Assembly: GCA_038065515.1 (NCBI GenBank)
Contig: JBBTQV010000048.1
Coordinates: 1 to 15,088, forward strand
Origin: JAGOPO01 sp038065515
Lineage (GTDB): Bacteria > Patescibacteriota > Minisyncoccia > 2-02-FULL-40-12 > GWA2-44-9
DNA length: 15,088 bases
Direction: 5' to 3'
Shown here: in pieces, positions 13,580 to 15,088 of the stretch
Layout: the number at the start of each line of letters is the position of its first letter
How positions within the stretch are numbered: position 1 is the first letter of the stretch
Translations under genes and position numbers: made by a program
The notes under the pieces: model-generated
Databases searched by the model: none
The model's input: the letters and a program-made list of their open reading frames with translations, nothing else
What the model was told of the DNA's origin: nothing

Positions 13580-14318
13580 ATACGACCTGAGACAGCCAGT
13601 CGTGGTGCTCCCACTCCCAGAGCACTTTGGACGCGAGGAACGCCCGCAGGTTGTGTTCGGTATCGGTCATTTCCTGAAATTCGAATTGCCCCTGCATATG
13701 CCCCCACCGATGCGTGCATCCTTTGCCGCCCGCACTCACGCGGAATGTCCCGCCCTTGGTACGCAATGATACACCGCAGAGCTCACAGATTCGGCACTGG
13801 TCCAATCGCAGCACCCAGCTCGTCAGCGGAGTGGGGATGTCAGGATTTTCGCGCAGTGCCTGCATATACGCGGCGGTCTGGAGCCCGTAGTCGCGATACA
13901 TGCGCTTTCCGGTTTTGATATCAAGCACACCAACAACTCCATTGACTCGCGCCAACATGTCGATAGTGCCGGCGTAGCCGTGCTGACGGCTGATGATGCG
14001 CTCTTCAACCATCAGCGGCTCGATATCGTTGTTGCGCGCAAATTCCAAGTACGCATCCACGGACGGCTGCGCATTGGAGTCAATCTTGGGATGTTCACCC
14101 CGTGCGATAGCTTCGACCGCTTCGTGCACCAAGGTGCCTTCGCGTGCGCTGGCTTCTTTCACATCGTCGGCCGCCTTGAAACTTCGCATACCGCCGTAGT
14201 AGCGCAACAGTGCTGGCTTGGATTTGATGGAAAGGATAGAGGTGACACGCGGATACCAGACACCGTCTATATCGTATCCGGCCCGCGCCCGAAACTCGTC
14301 TATCGATTCATATTCCAT
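13578..14318 (-). CDS. PD-(D/E)XK (RecB/Cas4-like) nuclease with Cys/His insert
   Basis: The product is 246 aa. Catalytic elements of the RecB-type PD-(D/E)XK fold occur in order: 'EGTLVHEAVEAI' (H65), 'YAGTIDMLARV' (D120), 'VLDIKTGK' (D133-x-K135) and 'YGLQTAAYMQAL' (Q147, Y151). This fold cuts DNA with metal ions. Between the Q-motif and the last helices lies an insert with C175, C178, C181, C201, H203 and H207 ('QCRICELCGV' and 'GCTHRWGHMQG'), likely a zinc ribbon. The 4Fe-4S cysteines of Cas4 and AddB are not in their usual places. The protein ends 'FLASKVLWEWEHHDWLSQVV'. It starts 3 nt after the stop of the exonuclease gene, without an SD site, so the two are co-transcribed. A DNA repair or recombination role is likely; there is no cas neighbour, so a CRISPR role is not supported. 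Confidence 0.85.
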   Translation of the reverse strand: MEYESIDEFRARAGYDIDGVWYPRVTSILSIKSKPALLRYYGGMRSFKAADDVKEASAREGTLVHEAVEAIARGEHPKIDSNAQPSVDAYLEFARNNDIEPLMVEERIISRQHGYAGTIDMLARVNGVVGVLDIKTGKRMYRDYGLQTAAYMQALRENPDIPTPLTSWVLRLDQCRICELCGVSLRTKGGTFRVSAGGKGCTHRWGHMQGQFEFQEMTDTEHNLRAFLASKVLWEWEHHDWLSQVV

Positions 14319-14321
14319 GCT

Positions 14322-14993
14322 CTACTTAATATTGATGTACTTACTCCAATAATCAAACAGCTCCGAAGTGGCGCGAATGTCGTCGAAGCAGTAGCGAGCG
14401 ATTTCTTCGTAGCGGCCATCCTTGAAGAACTTGGGCACCTCGTAACCGGTGATGCCGCCGTCTTTGCTCGAGCGAATGCCGAGCGCCTGGCACCACATAT
14501 GCAGGCTCATCGTGCGGCGTACGGCACCAAAGAATCCCAGCCGGTCAAATAAATCGATATGCTCGTCCCCATAGCGGTAGGGAACGAGGTTCTTGGACGG
14601 CTTCACCTTATTGACGGCACTGCGGACCATCAGGAACGGGCAATCGAATGACCGGCCGTTGAAAGTGACGAACTGATCGTAAAAAGCGATGGTGCGCCAG
14701 AATTTCTCCAATATCTCCGCCTCGGTGCCTGTTGCGTACACAATGCCGTCTTCGTCGCGCTCGATGGGTTCCGAGCCGGGTGCCTGATAATAGACTGCGC
14801 CTTTGCCGGTTTCGGGATTGAGCATCGCGATGGCAACAACTTGTCCGGTGAGAGGGGAGAAGCTCAACTGTTCGGGAACAAGCTCTTTTTCTTCCGGCGT
14901 CCGTGCGGCTTTGAGCAGATATTCCTGCGCCTGTCCGTCGAGCGTCTCAAAATCGACGCCAACGGTCTCGATATCGAATACGATGCGTGACAT
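14322..14993 (-). CDS. PolB-like 3'-5' exonuclease (RNase H-like fold)
   Basis: The product is 223 aa with all three DEDD exonuclease motifs: Exo I 'IVFDIET' (D7, E9), Exo II 'FVTFNGRSFDCPFL' (N112, D117) and Exo III 'YCFDDIRATSEL' (Y201, D205, DEDDy type). The whole looks like the stand-alone 'predicted 3'-5' exonuclease related to the PolB exonuclease domain' family; no polymerase domain is present. It should remove nucleotides from single-stranded 3' ends in repair or proofreading. I chose ATG 14993 because conserved sequence begins at once (MSRIVFDIET) and a -10 box ends 8 bases upstream; a start at 15029 would place the promoter inside the gene. It is the first gene of an operon with the PD-(D/E)XK nuclease. 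Confidence 0.9.
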   Translation of the reverse strand: MSRIVFDIETVGVDFETLDGQAQEYLLKAARTPEEKELVPEQLSFSPLTGQVVAIAMLNPETGKGAVYYQAPGSEPIERDEDGIVYATGTEAEILEKFWRTIAFYDQFVTFNGRSFDCPFLMVRSAVNKVKPSKNLVPYRYGDEHIDLFDRLGFFGAVRRTMSLHMWCQALGIRSSKDGGITGYEVPKFFKDGRYEEIARYCFDDIRATSELFDYWSKYINIK

Positions 14994-15001
14994 GATGCGA
15001 C

Positions 15002-15029
15002 ATTGTACCACCATGGACCCGCGACGCAA
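15002..15029 (-). promoter_or_regulatory. Leaderless-type promoter of the exonuclease operon
   Basis: On the minus strand TGG-TACAAT (15010-15002) is an extended -10, with a weak TTGCGT (15029-15024) at 16-bp spacing. The -10 ends 8 bases before ATG 14993, so the message would carry practically no leader, as at mreB. Confidence 0.5.
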
Positions 15030-15088
15030 TCTTTGCAGAAGATGAGATACATCGGTAACACTTCTGATGTCTCACTCTGATGCATTGT
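15030..15088. other. Unassigned right-edge segment
   Basis: No gene is supported here. It contains an imperfect hairpin: TGAG plus ACATC (15043-15053, with two bulged bases) pairs with GATGTCTCA (15066-15074). No T run follows on the plus strand and only a weak TCTTC on the minus strand. It may belong to the upstream neighbour outside the window. Confidence 0.3.

Noticed and set aside
13578..14318. Cas4 and a CRISPR adaptation role
   Set aside because: The nuclease core is shared by Cas4 and RecB-like proteins, but no repeat array, cas1 or cas2 is present and the cysteines are not in the Cas4 iron-sulphur pattern.
13980..14552. 190-codon plus-strand frame opposite the two nuclease genes
   Set aside because: It spans the junction of two well-supported minus-strand genes with catalytic motifs and has no SD site or promoter.
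15043..15074. Terminator or small RNA at the right edge
   Set aside because: The hairpin is bulged, the loop is long and no convincing T run follows on either strand; the context is cut by the window end.

Overview
This window looks like part of the genome of a Patescibacteria/CPR bacterium, most likely a Parcubacteria-type lineage with moderate GC. That placement is inferred, not tested by phylogeny. It rests on several signs: tightly packed and overlapping genes; few Shine-Dalgarno (SD) sites on core genes, with promoter -10 boxes placed almost directly before start codons; a surface-glycan operon ending in a ribosomal protein gene; a membrane-anchored protein carrying an Ada-like 'YHxPxC' zinc module; and a RecB-like nuclease paired with a PolB-like 3'-5' exonuclease. 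TGA is used as a normal stop (for example at 817, 7648 and 8675), so the UGA-recoding SR1/Gracilibacteria are unlikely.

Layout. 1-112 (-) is the start of a PilT-type pilus retraction ATPase. 163-820 (-) is a complete small transcription unit: promoter 792-820, a two-helix membrane protein of 63 aa, a 119-aa protein with five CxxC-type cysteine pairs, and a terminator. 1611 (-) and 1674 (+) are divergent starts for a PEGA-domain membrane protein and for MreB, each with a -10 box a few bases before the ATG. mreB overlaps a GT4 glycosyltransferase gene by 23 nt. 3748-4067 holds a small convergent membrane-protein gene with its own terminator.

4068-12344 (+) is a compact, probably single operon for a cell-surface glycopolymer. 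It encodes a fused GT2-GT4 glycosyltransferase, a Wzy/O-antigen-ligase-type polymerase, a GT2 enzyme, a LytR-CpsA-Psr (LCP) phosphotransferase, a second GT2 enzyme, an S41 (CtpA-type) protease and ribosomal protein L9, followed by a strong terminator. The glycosyltransferases would build repeat units on a lipid carrier, the Wzy protein would polymerise or ligate them, and LCP would attach the polymer to the wall. The initiating sugar-phosphate transferase and the flippase are not in this window.

12400-12678 (-) is ribosomal protein L27. It is divergent from a two-gene unit (12738-13538, +) encoding the Ada-like zinc-module protein and an unrecognised Cys-containing protein, closed by a terminator. 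13578-14993 (-) is a two-gene nuclease operon: a PolB-like 3'-5' exonuclease first, then a PD-(D/E)XK nuclease carrying a Cys/His insert.

Most interesting points: an Asp-to-Asn change at the phosphate-2 position of MreB; heptamer-based tandem repeats inside two glycosyltransferase genes; a 16-bp perfect palindrome at the end of the LCP gene; closely matched leaderless-type promoters; and the GT2-GT4 fusion. I found no CRISPR array, tRNA, rRNA, insertion sequence or obvious defence island.
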